From Zopfochytrium polystomum (taxonomy: Eukaryota; Chytridiomycota; Chytridiomycetes; Chytridiales; Chytridiaceae): 52,905 nucleotides of DNA. Shown piece after piece: positions 29,501 through 42,103 of this stretch. The notes under the pieces are model-generated. The model had not been told where the DNA came from. It saw only the letters and a list, made by a program, of their open reading frames with translations, and ran no database searches. The position numbers and the translations under genes were made by a program. Location of the stretch: assembly GCA_025765615.1 (NCBI GenBank), contig JAIVFJ010000381.1:1-52905 (forward strand), given 5' to 3'. The stretch's first letter is position 1, and the number at the start of each line of letters is the position of its first letter.

Positions 29501-29846
29501 GGCACTGATTCTGCTCCTCGGAAGCCGCTTCACTTTCGACCCGGACGACCTGGCCGTGTGCGCCAACGCGGTCAAGTTTCGCGGTGCGTTCGGCGGCGAC
29601 TCCGGCGTGCCGAGATTCAACTTTGCGGCGTACGAGTACGATTACGATCCGCTGAATGATATCGCAAAGAAGACGGCGGGGTGGAGGATCGTCGTCAAGG
29701 GGCTTCCGCCGCTTCCGTTTGTGTTTGTTGCTGGGAGAGGCGGCGACGGGATGCCGCTGGGTGTGCGGTTTCGAGCAGAATTCTTTAAGAACGATTGGGC
29801 TGTTGACGTGGCGGAGAAGCCGTTGCATGTGCCGGTTTATAGTTGA
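26566..29846 (+). CDS. Large 2-oxoglutarate/Fe(II)-dependent dioxygenase, paralogue A
   Basis: Exons 26566-28493 and 28562-29846 (68-nt GT-AG intron) give 1070 residues. The start MPLQPTPPPPTKSLPQPP aligns with that of paralogue B. An N-terminal conserved region (about 70-420, WDPAKITVAAAV, LGLIVTGKVWPVV, VSVRDLWLACERRLFDDPAEL) is followed by a Ser/Glu-rich acidic linker (about 400-540). The catalytic core is of prolyl-hydroxylase type: HxD metal ligands H573/D575 in RLHRDTPYFDG, distal H646 in YPHEG, and Lys/Arg of KKIFLRTEL for the 2-oxoglutarate carboxylate. A further roughly 400-residue conserved C-terminal region ends KNDWAV...VPVYS. The core is far smaller than the protein, so the flanks are family-specific. 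Substrate unknown; probably intracellular, as no signal peptide is seen. Confidence 0.85.
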
Positions 29847-31069
29847 GGTAGCAAGGTTCAGAAGTCGGATTTGTTTGGAAGGAGGCGGACATGAGAGTGC
29901 AACGGAAGGAAGGAGGGGGGGGGGGGGGGGGAGGTGTCGCCGCTTCTACGATGATGGGATATTTCAATTCGGGGCTGTTCGCTTTGGTGCATGCAATTAC
30001 CGGAATGCCTCTTCTGCTTTATAAAGTCGGTCGGCTGTAGTTTTCGGCTACATCTGGATTTGCGCAAGGTAGATAGTTTCTCGTATTGAGATAAGATGAA
30101 AAGGGCCCGCGCGGCTGCGCGTGAGGCAGCGCAGCCACAACTACCGTGCCAATAGTACAAACAACACAACAAAGAACCCAACCCACCGGCACCGGCGCAG
30201 GCGGGGAAGCAGCGCCTCCGAAGCCGCCGCCCACGCCGCCGCCGCCTTTTTATACGTCGACAAAGGCAACGACGGGGGCTGCAACAGCCGAGGCGGCGGC
30301 GACGAAGAAGAGGATTCCCATACGGGAGTTTCTCGCCGGATCACCGAGGCTCTCCCTTCCGTTCTCCTCTTCCGGTTCTTCTTTCAACTCGAATCTATTA
30401 ACCCACCCTCATCTCCCATCCTCATATACCAAGGAAACCGGCTTCCTTCCCAATTCTTTCACCGAATTCACCCGCACCACAAGCCCCTGCCCCTACGACC
30501 TCGTCTCTCCTTCTACCGGCGAGACCGTGGCTGGTCTCGCGAAGAGCTCGAATACGAATGCGACGCCGCCTACATGGAATACGGGCTCGACGGCTACTAC
30601 CCCGATTACAGCGGCCACGACGTGATCCTCGTGTGCATAGACCCTTTCCTTGCGCAATCCCACTTTGCGAGAAACCATTGCCGGCCACTTGGAAGCGTGG
30701 GTGCTCAAAGGAGGCTCGTCGAGGACGGCGCTGCTGTTTCGTTGGGTTAGAGCAGGTGCAGTTTGCAAAGAAGTGGCCCGAAAGGCCACGTGCCGCTTCG
30801 ATCGCTTCGGCGAGCGCACCGCTGCCACTTTTGGGGGCGTGTTGGAGGTTTTTGATGTGCGAGTAGACGAAGTGGGACCGCAGAAGCCTGGATTGGCTCT
30901 ATTTAAGAGAGGCGGTGTGACTGCGCCTCCCTCGAAGACAGCCAGGCAAAAGAAAAGGAAGGAAAAAAAAAGGAAAAAAAAAAAAAAAATCTTCGTCCGC
31001 CTGGACCGCATCCCATCCCATCCCAACCGGCCAAATCTATCGATCCCTACATCAACAATAAGCATCACA
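29847..31069. other. Intergenic between the dioxygenase paralogues
   Basis: Contains a poly-G run (about 29916-29931), a TTTTTATAC box near 30246, weak plus-strand ORFs (30146-30625, and a 30480-30750 frame with REELEYECDAAYMEYGLDGY) and an A-rich tract (about 30964-30989). The weak ORFs could be a small hypothetical gene (low confidence). The rest is the 5' flank of paralogue B. Confidence 0.4.
30900..30907 (+). promoter_or_regulatory. TATA-like box of dioxygenase paralogue B
   Basis: TATTTAAG, about 165 bp upstream of the ATG at 31070. Confidence 0.4.
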
Positions 31070-31203
31070 ATGCAATGCACGGACCTGCTGCAGCTCGCAC
31101 GCTGGTTCAGCGCATCCAACGACGGCGACGACCTATCCACTGCATCCGCCGCTCCCTCTTCCTCACCACCACCGGCACCATTTTCGGGCGAGGCACCGCC
31201 GCC

Positions 31204-31238
<35 letters not shown>

Positions 31239-34236
31239 GCGCCCCGTCACATGGCCACCCGCTGCACTGGGACCCAGCAAAGATCACAGTCGCCCCTGAC
31301 GTCGCCGCCGACCGCCTGTTCCTGCGCAACGTCGCCCGCGGCCTGATCGTCACCGGCAAGGTCTGGCCGCTTGTCTTTTCCTCCTCCTCGTCCTCCTCCG
31401 ACGACGACGCCGCAGTCCACCCCGACGCGCGGCACCGGACAATCGGCTTCCTCCGGCGCGCCGTCAAGGACCCCGCCGCGGTTCTCGGCCCGCTCGACGC
31501 CGCCCAGCGTCGCGGCGTCGCGGTCAGCGTCCGCGATCTGTGGCTCGCGTGCGATCGCCGCCTCTTTGACGACCCCGCCGAGCTCGCGGACATGACGGCG
31601 CTCGCGACCGCGATGGTCGACGTCCTCGAGGACTCGTTCCTCCCGCGCGCGTCCGCCCATCACGTTCACGTCTCGTTCTTCCCGCGCCGATCGTGCCGCG
31701 TTCTCAGGTTCGCTCCGGCCGCTGCGCTGGAGATGGAGATTGGAAGGGACGCAGGGCGACAGGCCGACGGCGAGGCGGAAACAGAGGTCGACAAGGAGGC
31801 TGTGAGGCTGGAACACCCGTTCGCCGAGCATGCCGCCGGAGGCGCTGCGGATGGCGCGGCTGAGCCACTGTACTACACTTGGGTGGACGCCAGCGACTTG
31901 TCGTACCACAACTTTGAGAGCATCCTGCCGCTTGACCGCATCTTGCGGCGTCCCGGTGGTGCCCAGCCATCAGACTCAGACTCGCCTCTTTCACTTTCCC
32001 TCAGCAACGTGAAGCGCCTCCATCCGCAGATGGACGTGTTCTCGGGCACGCTCTCGGGGACTGACTTGCCGCTCTTGTACCAGCTAGACGGGCTGGGTCT
32101 CTATCTCGAGCCGGCAAACTCTGGCCAGCGGGGAGGCAAGAGGATGATTTTCAACTCGGCCGCTTTGGCACGTGGTCTCACAACGGCCGCCCGTTGGTCA
32201 CAGCTGTTCAAGATCATGTCCGATGACGAAAACAACGACAGCGACGACGACGACGACGACGATGAGGACTCGGTGGTTGATAATGGTACCGTGGTAAGCG
32301 GAGTGTCTGACAGCGACTCGTTGTGCAAAGATTTCGACGGAGACAGTAGCGCCGATTCCGCAGATGTGCTCTCGGACCACTGCGATGCACCGACGAAACC
32401 AAGTCTCACGCAGGGAGGGGTGTCTAGTGTTGAGGCCCAAATCGTGAGCGCATCCGAGTCGACAGCCGATGCAACTGTGCGAGAAACTGAGGCTGATGAA
32501 AACGGCTACGGGGAAACATCACCGCCATCAGAAATAGACAACGCTGCCGAAGAACAAGGCGGCCAGACAGAGGATATTGACGCGGACTCCGAGACGGCCT
32601 CCCACCTTGATGGTGAATCAGAAACTAGCCGTTCGTTCCACTCCGCGGGAAGTGAAAACGGTGCCTCTCAGCTCAACGAGTCGCCATGGGCTACGTCGAA
32701 TCGTTTCTGCTTCGTAAACGACGTCTTTCGGTTAAACAAGTTCGAGCCGACGGATCGCCGGTTCAGGCTTCACCGCGACACCCCGTACTATGACGGAGTG
32801 AGAGGGTTGGTCTCAAAATACACTATGCTGATCTACTTGTCGGCCGGCGAGACTCCGAGCGGGTCGCTGACCATATACGACGGCAGCGATTTGCGCGCGG
32901 GAGAGGAAATGGGCGAGAGCGACTCAAAGAAGTGTGTTGTGGAGAATATTGCTTCGGCTCAGTGCATCATTTTCGATCAACGGTTTGTGCTTTTTCACCC
33001 TTCCGTCTCTCCCTCTCTCTCGTTTTTCCCATCGCCAGCTGACTCGAAGCGAATATCGTTTCCCGCTGTTTTTTTTCCCCCCTTAGATATCCGCATGAAG
33101 GAGACCCTTTCGATAGTGGAGCAAAGATCTTCCTGAGAACGGAGCTGATCTACTGGCTGCCGCGGAGCGTCAAGCACGTTCCACGAATCGGCTCCCTCTT
33201 CAGCTCTGCAGTGTACTACACTCTGCAGAGCGTCTTTGACAACGAGCTTGCAAAGCACGCCGACAGACTCTACGAGTCCGCCAATCGATCGCACTGGGGA
33301 CTCCCGGAAACGACAGACCTGGACAGCGATGATTTGGAGCCGGTGCTGTTCAAAAAGTGGAGAGGGCTGGATTTCGCCACGGATGGTTACAGCTACTGGT
33401 TTCCAATGCCTTCAGTCTCCGTGGGGTCCAGACGCGAGAGTGGAGCAGGCCCAATCATCGCCGGAACAAGTATCGAGCAGTATATCAAGCAATGTGCCGT
33501 CTTGGTGGTTCTTGACTTTTTCAACGGCAAGCTGTCGGAAATGGGCGACTCTTTCCGCAAAGACTGCAAAACGACGTCGGCGATTCCGCCAAAGCGGTCA
33601 ACCGCCGCAAGCCTCGAGTCGTGGGTTCTGCGGCATCTCCGCTCGGCCGAGTGCAAACACCCGCCGATCCCGCGTGAGCGCGAGCACAGAAACACTGTGC
33701 TTCTCAAACATGAAAACAGCGCGGACCCGGAGCGGAGAATGTGGGCCAAGCAACAGGACGAGTCTTTCGACCGGTCGGACCTGGACTGCTGCCTTTACCA
33801 CGGGCGAGATCCCAAGCCGTGGACCTGCAAGCACTCTTTCGACGAATACGTGTTTTGGATGGAAACCGCCCTCACGAAAACCAGGTCCGCCGCCATCGTG
33901 ATTCTCGGCCGAGAGCTCAGCTACGACCCAGAGGCCGTCGTGGTGCGCGGCAACGCCGTGCGGTTCTGCGGCAAAGACCTGGGCCGCTGGGGCGTGCCGA
34001 GCTTCAACTTTGCGGCGTGCCAGTCGTTTGGCGACTTTGAGCGGTCCTTTGTGAAAAGGAAGTATGTCGGGTTGCGGGCAGAGATGTCGGGGCTGCCGCC
34101 GCTGCCGTTCGAGTTTGTCGGGGCGAAGACGGGTGGTGTGCGCGGGGTGCGGTTCCGCGCAGAGTTTTTCAAGAACGACTGGGCTGTCTCGATTAAAGGG
34201 GGGACAGTCAAGGTGCCGGTTTTCATGGATTACTAG
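31070..34236 (+). CDS. Large 2-oxoglutarate/Fe(II)-dependent dioxygenase, paralogue B
   Basis: Exons 31070-32982 and 33087-34236 (104-nt intron at exactly the same codon as in paralogue A) give 1020 residues. Starts MQCTDLLQLARWFSA. A 12-codon Thr run encoded by ACA/ACC repeats (about 31205-31240) lies near the N-terminus. The same modules as paralogue A follow: conserved N-region, acidic Ser/Asp linker (NDSDDDDDDDEDS), catalytic HxD in RLHRDTPYYDG, distal His in YPHEGDPFDSGAKIFLRTEL, and C-terminal region ending FFKNDWAV...VPVFMDY. The second His of paralogue A (YPHEGH) is Asp here, so the His of PHEG is the metal ligand. Same strand and tandem with A, about 1.2 kb apart: a local duplication. 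Function unknown. Confidence 0.85.
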
Positions 34237-34393
34237 GAGAAGCGTTTTTGATCGGGCGCACAATACACAGATCAAGGGGGCGATGATACCCGTGCTTGTC
34301 TGTCTCACAGGGGTTCGGGTCCAGCACGGCAAGCTCGGTAGTGCCACCTATCTCCATACTTTGTTACTGGGTATCCAATAATCTTGTTCCTAT

Positions 34394-34579
34394 TTATTCT
34401 GTGAAAGATGCACGCACCAACCCATCGATCGCTTTTCGTTCCAGACAAGAGAAAGCCGACAGCTCGCGCAAGGAGTCGAGAGTGGTGGGTCGAAGGTTTG
34501 GATCCGGAGCAGTCATCTTCGAGACAAGCGCCTTGAACTGCTCCATCATTGGGAACGGCCCCCACTCCTCCAGGTTGTC
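34394..34579 (-). pseudogene. C-terminal fragment of a fungal protein kinase
   Basis: The minus-strand exon after a GTCGCGGCAG acceptor reads FKALVSKMTAPDPNLRPTTL then DSLRELSAF. This is typical of kinase subdomain XI (Met...DP..RPT), with WGPFP before it. It ends at TAA 34394-34396, with a tail of about 22 residues. The rest of the kinase domain should lie at higher coordinates, but that DNA is the decayed dioxygenase copy, so only the last exon survives. It is tail-to-tail with paralogue B. Confidence 0.5.
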
Positions 34580-34769
34580 CTGCCGCGACAGAAACAACAG
34601 CCGCTTAGACATTAAAATACAGTATATTCTCAAACATAAATCACAAATAAATTCGACGTTTTCAACGCTGCCTCATGATAAACGGTCCTCGCTGCAGCCG
34701 TCGCTCCCACAACGTCGCGTCGAACGGTGCTGGCCTCGCCTTGTTTTACAAGACGGGGTCGGCACAACT

Positions 34770-35590
34770 GACGCTGCGAGGAAGTCACCGATCCTCCTCG
34801 CAGCGGGGCTGGCCGACCTACAACCGCACCGGCAAGATTTAGCTGGTCGTCTTTGCTAGCGACTGCGAGGATGCCGTCCACGTACCTGGAGGGACCCTTT
34901 GGCGAGCTTGGCCCACTCGTTTGCCGTCAGCGGGGCGGCGTCGCAGTCAGCGTCTGCGATCTCGGGCTGGTGCGAAAGGGTCGCTCTTTGACGACCATGA
35001 AGAGCCAGCCTCGCACTTACGATGATCGGCGTGATCGAGGACTCGTTCCTTCCCGGCCGGGTATCTGTGCCCGCAGATTGGTATTTTTCCTGCACTGTTC
35101 CAGGGAGTACTTCCCGCTTTTATGCAAGCTAATCAAGCTGGAAGTCTCTAAAGCCGCCAAGCTCTGGAGACGATGACCTCGCATGCTCTCACCAAGGCCG
35201 TCCGTGAATAGATGCCGTTCGAGGTCATGCTAAGTTGATGAGGTATCCAACTCGTGCCCGTGTGCGGAAAATTGAACCTTCGAGCCTTCGCCGATTTTGG
35301 CAGGGGCTCAGCTACGATCCCAACACGGGTATGAGGCAAAGGTGGTGCAATTCTTGCGGCAAATGCCAGGTGTTGGCGTGTCCAACTGCAATCTTGCGTC
35401 CTGCCCAGTCCTGGGGGGCGACACCATGAAGCTGAAATACGGCGGGACGAGGGCGGACTGTCGGGGCTGCCTCCCCTGCCGTTTTAGCTCGTCTGGATGG
35501 AGCCATGGCTGTTGGGTTGCGATGGGTGCGATTCTACGCCAAGAACGGTTGGGCTGCCTGTTCAGCCAACTGGTGTGGGGGGTGTCTAAG
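34770..35590 (+). pseudogene. Decayed third dioxygenase paralogue with core deleted
   Basis: DNA and scattered frames match paralogues A and B: ACCGGCAAG (about 34829); GGCGTCGCAGTCAGCGTCTG then CGATCTCGGGCTGG (about 34946, GVAVSVCDLGL for GVAVSVRDLWL); ATCGAGGACTCGTTCCTTCC (about 35034); LPALMQANQAGSL for LPLLYQLDKLDLYLE (about 35110); GTTCGAGGTCATGC (about 35218); and SGLPPLPF (about 35460) near the end. It is shattered by stops and frameshifts. About 1 kb covering the acidic linker and the HxD...H catalytic core is missing. Confidence 0.8.
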
Positions 35591-36729
35591 TAACTCGGAG
35601 AGGGAGTTTTTGGACGGGGACGCCTAAAACATGAAGTGAGATGATCATGCACATCGGCGAAGAATAAATACGTCTTCAAAGGCGTGCGCAGCTTGCAGCC
35701 GTCCGCCGGCTAATCGAGTTGGAGCGTTCAGAACAGCCTGAAGAGTGACCGACAACAGAGGACAACCGAGGAAAGGGAGTGCTTTCCACGAAGACAGTCG
35801 GTGTCTGCCAAAGGAGTGGGTGGCACGTCTCCACAGCGCCTAAGACAGCCAGAATCGGTGCCATGACAACGACGACGACGGAGGCGACGGAGGCGACGAC
35901 CGCGGCCGTAGCCCCATCATCATCATCGCTCTGCCTTCTGCAGCCAAAAGCGCAGCAACTCGCCCGGTGGTCCCGACGCAGCAACTGGACAAGCGCGGGC
36001 GAGCGAGTTGTGTTTGGCTGAAAATCTGCTGGATATTAATTAAAGATATTTAAAGGCAAAGTCATCAACCTCGCCCAGCTCGGATATGGGTAATCTAGCG
36101 CACAGGCAGCCTGTCGCCTGGAGAGTGGCAGGCCACAATGTACATAGTGTGGGTGGCAGGCCAAGATGTTTGCAGCGTTGCGCGCCACATTGTGAGAGGG
36201 GGACAGACACACACACACACACACAGAAAAAAGTGGCTGCGCTGGCCTACTCCGACGCAGTTGAGAAGGACGCCGTGCTGTCCGGAAGTATCCGACGCGG
36301 CCGCGGGGGGGACGAAAAGTTGCGCTGTGCACTGCACCGGCACGACAAGAAGGGCCGGAAGTGGGCAAAAAAGTAGGCTGATTACAGTCCCCAAGGGTTC
36401 GTTCGTTCACTTCCGAAGGAAACGAGAGCCTGCGACAGACAGACCCAGCCACTAGGAAAGAAAAAAAAATCATCGGAAAACGGGGGTGTCTGTCTGTCCG
36501 TCCTTTCATGTCTACAGTCCGATCGGACTCCATTTGTATGGGGGGTGGGTTGGAAGTGGCAAGATTGCAACCCTATATATTAGAAACCGAAACTGGCCTA
36601 CCACGCATCACCACTGCACAGACCCGCACGCAACAGCAACACAGCAACTCAGCGCCGCACGCAGCAGCAGCAGCAGCAGCAGCAGCAAGATCAGCCACTG
36701 TAACCCCCCCCCCGATCCCTTCATCACGC
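35591..36729. other. Intergenic and HPPD promoter region
   Basis: No convincing gene. It contains ACG/GGC trinucleotide repeats (about 35870-35910), a CA microsatellite (about 36207-36223), TATATAT (36574-36580), and a GCA repeat (about 36661-36688) in the HPPD 5' leader. Confidence 0.5.
36574..36580 (+). promoter_or_regulatory. TATA box of the HPPD gene
   Basis: TATATAT, about 150 bp upstream of the ATG at 36730. Confidence 0.5.
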
Positions 36730-38014
<1,285 letters not shown>

Positions 38015-38567
38015 CCGGCGTTTCCCTTGAACTGGGTGATTTGTACTGGGACTTTTTTTCACTTTGGCTCTCAGTTGTTTTCTTTCGTGGGTTGATCAAT
38101 TACTGCACTATGATGACGCATTTCAAAATACACGTATATCCACCCACTCTTCGCTTTTGTGGGTAACAAGGTTTACCCTCTTTTCAACGTGTTAGGAAGG
38201 CAGGAACGAGAAAGAGCAGTATACGGCGGCTGCTTGTGCGTAGGAGGATCGCGCCACCGGCGAGCACCGTCTATTGCAAAGCGGTCGAACACTCTCCAGC
38301 GATTGCTTTTCGTGTCTCATTGTTTGAAAGAAATCAAAAAAGACGAGGAAAAGCGTGTCTTTCGTCCCTTCACTGGCGGGATTTAAATTTTTCGGTTTTT
38401 GCAAATTTTTCCCGCCCTCGACGAACAACCACAAAGAGAAGAGCGACCTTCATCGAAGGTGAGAAGCTGTGCTTTTTGTCCCAGCCACAGCTCTGCTATT
38501 GAAGTCGGGCCTTCCTCATCCTCATCCATCACCCTGCTAATACCCCCTTCCTCAGATCTTTCCCGCG

Positions 38568-39396
38568 ATGAAGCTCTCCATCCTCCAACTGCTCGCAATC
38601 GCCTGCACCGCTGCCGTTGTGGCTGCTGCACCGCTCCCTGCCCGACAAAACGCGCTCGCGCTGTCGATACATGGCGGCTCAAAAGCTGCCGCCCTTGTGC
38701 GAAGGGGTAAGCCTTCTTTCCTCCGGTACCTCAGCGATCCAGTAATAAAAGCGACCCACCGAACTTCCACTGCGCCTCACCACCCTCGGATTGTCTTTCG
38801 CAGAGGATGATGGTAAGCACTGTACATCTAAGCTTCACGCAACCACTGCCAGATCTGTCATACTCACACTGCAACAAAAAAAAAAAAAAAACACCCCAAT
38901 CGTATCACCCTATTGTGTTCTCTCAGAGGCCCCTCGCCGTAAACGCGGTCGCATCCACAGGGCTTTCGGCAACATGAAGCGCAAGTTGCGGAACGCGTTC
39001 GGGAAGCTCAAGAAGAAGTTTGGCGGCAGGCGGCACCGCAAGAACAAGAAGAAGGTCGAACCCAAGGTCGAACCAGTGTCGGAGCCAGCTTCCGAACCCG
39101 CCCCTCCCGCTGAAGGACCCGCATGTGAGTTGAACAGAAAGCTTGTTCGTCCCACATTCAATTTGCAAGCCTTCTATTTCTGATCCCATTTAAAACTCCA
39201 ATCCATCTCCCTCCCATCAACGCTCTTTCATCGGCACGCAGCATTTGCTGACGACGAGGCCTTTTATGACGAGGTGGCCGATGAGTCGTTTGACGTCGAG
39301 GCCTTCGACAACGAGGACGTTGCGGACGATGGGGTCATCGATGATGAGTTCAACGAAGATGACTTGGCCGACGACGATTTCGAAAACGACGAGTGA
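38568..39396 (+). CDS. Secreted cationic/acidic preprotein, paralogue 1 (candidate host-defence-like peptide precursor)
   Basis: Four exons (38568-38706, 38804-38812, 38927-39124, 39242-39396) give 166 residues in a consistent frame. Signal peptide MKLSILQLLAIACTAAVVAA; then a short pro-region; then an RRKR site; then a roughly 25-residue cationic segment (GRIHRAFGNMKRKLRNAFGK and on). Its hydrophobic residues recur every 3-4 positions, so it would form an amphipathic helix. A Lys-rich stretch, a Pro/Glu linker and a very acidic tail (Asp/Glu in about half of the last 50 residues) follow. Exon 2 is a 9-nt microexon (Glu-Asp-Asp); skipping it keeps the frame. A paralogue follows at 39833. No known family. 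Confidence 0.7.
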
Positions 39397-39701
39397 AGGA
39401 TCGCGAGTGCCCGTCTCTTTCCATACTTTTTGTTCACACAGTATTATTATGTCGCTTTGAAATAAAAGTAGCCGGTTTGATCAATCAAGTCGTTAGTTGG
39501 TAGCTTTTTGGGATTATGGCGGAAAATACCAATCTGTCGCGACCCAGCCGGTTACCAAAAGCACGAGTGCAACACGGATGGCTGAGGCGTGCGTGTTGTG
39601 CTTGTGCCACCCGCCGTCTGAAAATTGCTTGTTGCATTTTTTGCTTGCTGCCGAAGAAGCAAAAGCACCAAGCACCCTGGCCTTTTTCTGTCCTTTCTTT
39701 T

Positions 39702-39740
<39 letters not shown>

Positions 39741-39832
39741 GCACGCACGGGGAGCACCGCCCTTATAAATTCAAAAGTTCCCTCCACGCTGGCCCCACCA
39801 ACACTTCGCCTGCCCTCAACACCGTCTCTCAA

Positions 39833-40576
39833 ATGAAGCCGGCCCTCGTTCAGCTGCTCACGTTGTTCGCTATTTCGGCGATCGCCACTGCCGCCCCTGT
39901 TCAAGGCGACAATGCGCTTCTGCCTGATACGAACGGTGGCATCGACAGCCCGGGGCAGCCTGGTATGTTTGAAGAGTCGCCTGCCCATCGCTGTTCCTTC
40001 TCGAGGGGGATACGACTGCACGCTGCTTACAACTTGATGGCGATTTCCATCGCTCAGTCCATCCGAAACGCTTACTTTGAATAACCTTACACAACTGCAG
40101 GGGGCCGTCCCCTGACGGCATCTTTCCGCCAGCGGTTCAAAGAACGGTTGCCTAAGGCCCTACGAAGGAAGCTGCACGGGATGAGGAGGAAACACCGCTA
40201 CCACAGCAAGGCGGCAGACTCAGCAGCATCGTCTCAGAACGACGGTACATCAGGTGGAGCCGGTCGTCGCTTTGGGGCCTCTTCGCATCGTCAACTAACC
40301 CCACGAATATAAAAATTCAAAGGGTATGTCGACGACGAGTCTTTCTCCGAGTACGTCGAGGCGCTCGACACCCAAGAGTATGACGACAGCGGGACGCTCG
40401 ATCAAGACGACATCGCCGACGAGTTTCTCGGGGGCATCCTGATGGAGAGTGCCGAGGAGCTCGCGAACGAAGGTGCAAAAGAGGGGTGGAAGGCCGCAAA
40501 GAAGAGCCTTGGGCTTAAGGGAAGGCGAAAGCGACCCCGTCAAAGGCGCGTGCCCAAGATCCCGATCTTTGGGTAA
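39833..40576 (+). CDS. Secreted cationic/acidic preprotein, paralogue 2
   Basis: Three exons (39833-39962, 40101-40244, 40323-40576) give 175 residues. Signal peptide MKPALVQLLTLFAISAIATA resembles that of paralogue 1. Then come a short acidic pro-region, a cationic amphipathic segment (SFRQRFKERLPKALRRKLHG and on, with RR and RRK pairs), an acidic segment (YVDDESFSEYVEALDTQEY and on), and a second basic C-terminus (GRRKRPRQRRVPKIP). The order of signal, basic helix and acidic part matches paralogue 1, but sequence identity is low outside the signal. A TATAAATTC box lies about 70 bp upstream (near 39764). The 39.70-39.73 kb flank has an AC microsatellite. Confidence 0.68.
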
Positions 40577-41129
40577 TCGCCGTTCTCCCTTTGGTGTTGC
40601 CGGTTTTTTCTGCGTAATGAAAATTTGAATTTTTCGGGCTTCACGATACATCACGCACATCGATGTGTATTACAGTTCTTCAATCCAATTGCTAATTCAT
40701 CTCCAACGGTCCATTTTACTGCGCTTCGGCCGACGCAAGGGCGGGCTTACAATTTGTCGGCTCCCAACGCATCGTCTGACACAGCTTTTAGAAAAGATTC
40801 CGAGTATCGGTCTGCTACGAGAGTCTGCCGAATGGAACGATGAGTTTGGCCCTCCATGCGAGACTCCTCAGCTGCAGATTCGTCAGACCTGACACCGGTG
40901 TTTCGAAATCTGTTCGAAGCTGCCCAGTTCCCTGGAGGATGTTGAGAACGGGACACCACCTCCTGGTGTGTCGTTGTTGCTGCTTCCATGGGATGAAGAC
41001 CAGCCCAGAAGAAAAGCGGTGGGGCGACAAGTAGGCAAAGCTGAGCACTGCCTGCGGGGTATGGTTACCGAATAATTCTGCCACGTACAATTCATTCTGA
41101 TCATTTCCCTTCTGGCCTTCGAGCGATCT
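40577..41129. other. Intergenic
   Basis: No gene identified. A short plus-strand frame near 40765-40890 (LLEKIPSIGLLRESAEWND) is protein-like but has no start, no homology that I recognise, and stops quickly. Confidence 0.4.
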
Positions 41130-41560
41130 GTGTCGCTCTACCTCGCCAAATTCAAAAAACCGCGTTCGTGGAATCGCGGGTCTCCGTCGCCGCCCAATCT
41201 GGCTTGCTCCCGGAAAGACATTTTGAACGATCCGAACGATACTGAAGTGCGTGGGAAACGCGACCCGGTTCCGTGGAGAGTTTGCCCGCTTTCCGGCCTC
41301 AACCTTGTGGATGACACCTGATAGGGAAAACTACTGGTGTTTTGTCAGCGGCGGTGACCGCCGAGGGCGTCCCCTTTCGGGCGACGGTACATCCCTCGAT
41401 GATCGGGGAACGCGGCGGTTTCAAGCGGACTCGCTTTCAAGAATGATGAGGTATTTGGAGTGCACGACACCTCGCTCGACGTTCCCGTCTTCATATTCAA
41501 GGGTTGCGAGTTGTATTACAAACTCTCATTCCTGTGGGAGCTCACATACCCGGGAGAGGA
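41130..41560 (+). pseudogene. Decayed fourth dioxygenase paralogue (C-terminal fragment)
   Basis: LNDPNDTEVRGKRDPV (about 41228) matches LSYDPEAVVVRGNAVRF of paralogue B. A GGxxRFQADSLSRMM-like DNA block and LAFKNDEVFGVHDTSLDVPV (about 41428) match the conserved end RAEFFKNDWAV...VPVF. Frameshifts and stops separate the pieces, and the frame runs past the ancestral stop. Only the last 130 or so codons of the ancestral gene remain. Confidence 0.65.
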
Positions 41561-41818
41561 GGACGCACTGTTAGATTGACTGGAGCCAGTTTTTGGGAGA
41601 TACTGGGTTGGACGCCGAGGCGTTCCGTTCCCTCAAGGTTTTGTTATGGCGGGGAGAGTTCGGGTTTGCGAACGCCAGTGGAATGAGGACGCTGTACTGC
41701 AATAGTAATGCTTTCTTTGTTCACCAGGCCTTGCAAGGAATGCAGCCGGTCAGAATAAGGCAAGGGGGAAAAATAAATTTTAGAGCTTGAATCCACCATC
41801 TATCTAGACAGAGAGAGG

Positions 41819-41819
41819 C

Positions 41820-41854
<35 letters not shown>
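41819..41854 (+). repeat. GACA microsatellite
   Basis: Eight to nine tandem CAGA/GACA units. Confidence 0.9.
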
Positions 41855-42008
41855 AGGACACTAGACACATCGCCGCTGGCCGCTCTCACCGCTTTCACCG
41901 GCCCGTCCGCAACCACCTTCACCAGTGGCCGCACGTCCTCGCTCTCTCGCTCTTCCTTCTCCTCCTTCTCCTGCTCCCATTGTCATTGACGGCTGGCGTG
42001 GACACCGC

Positions 42009-42011
<3 letters not shown>

Positions 42012-42045
<34 letters not shown>
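42012..42045 (+). repeat. CT microsatellite in the leader of the LRR-like gene
   Basis: About 17 CT units, followed by further CT-rich sequence up to the ATG at 42104. Pyrimidine-rich leaders are common in front of fungal genes. Confidence 0.9.
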
Positions 42046-42047
<2 letters not shown>

Positions 42048-42103
42048 CGCTCCTTCTCTCTCCTTCTCTCTCGTCTCTCTCTCTCTCCCTCTCGCTCCCT
42101 CTC

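Noticed and set aside
30493..31593. Long minus-strand open frame (366 codons) across dioxygenase paralogue B
   Set aside because: It is antisense to a conserved spliced gene with catalytic motifs. The frame is a by-product of GC-rich codon bias; the same happens opposite paralogue A (26728-27366).
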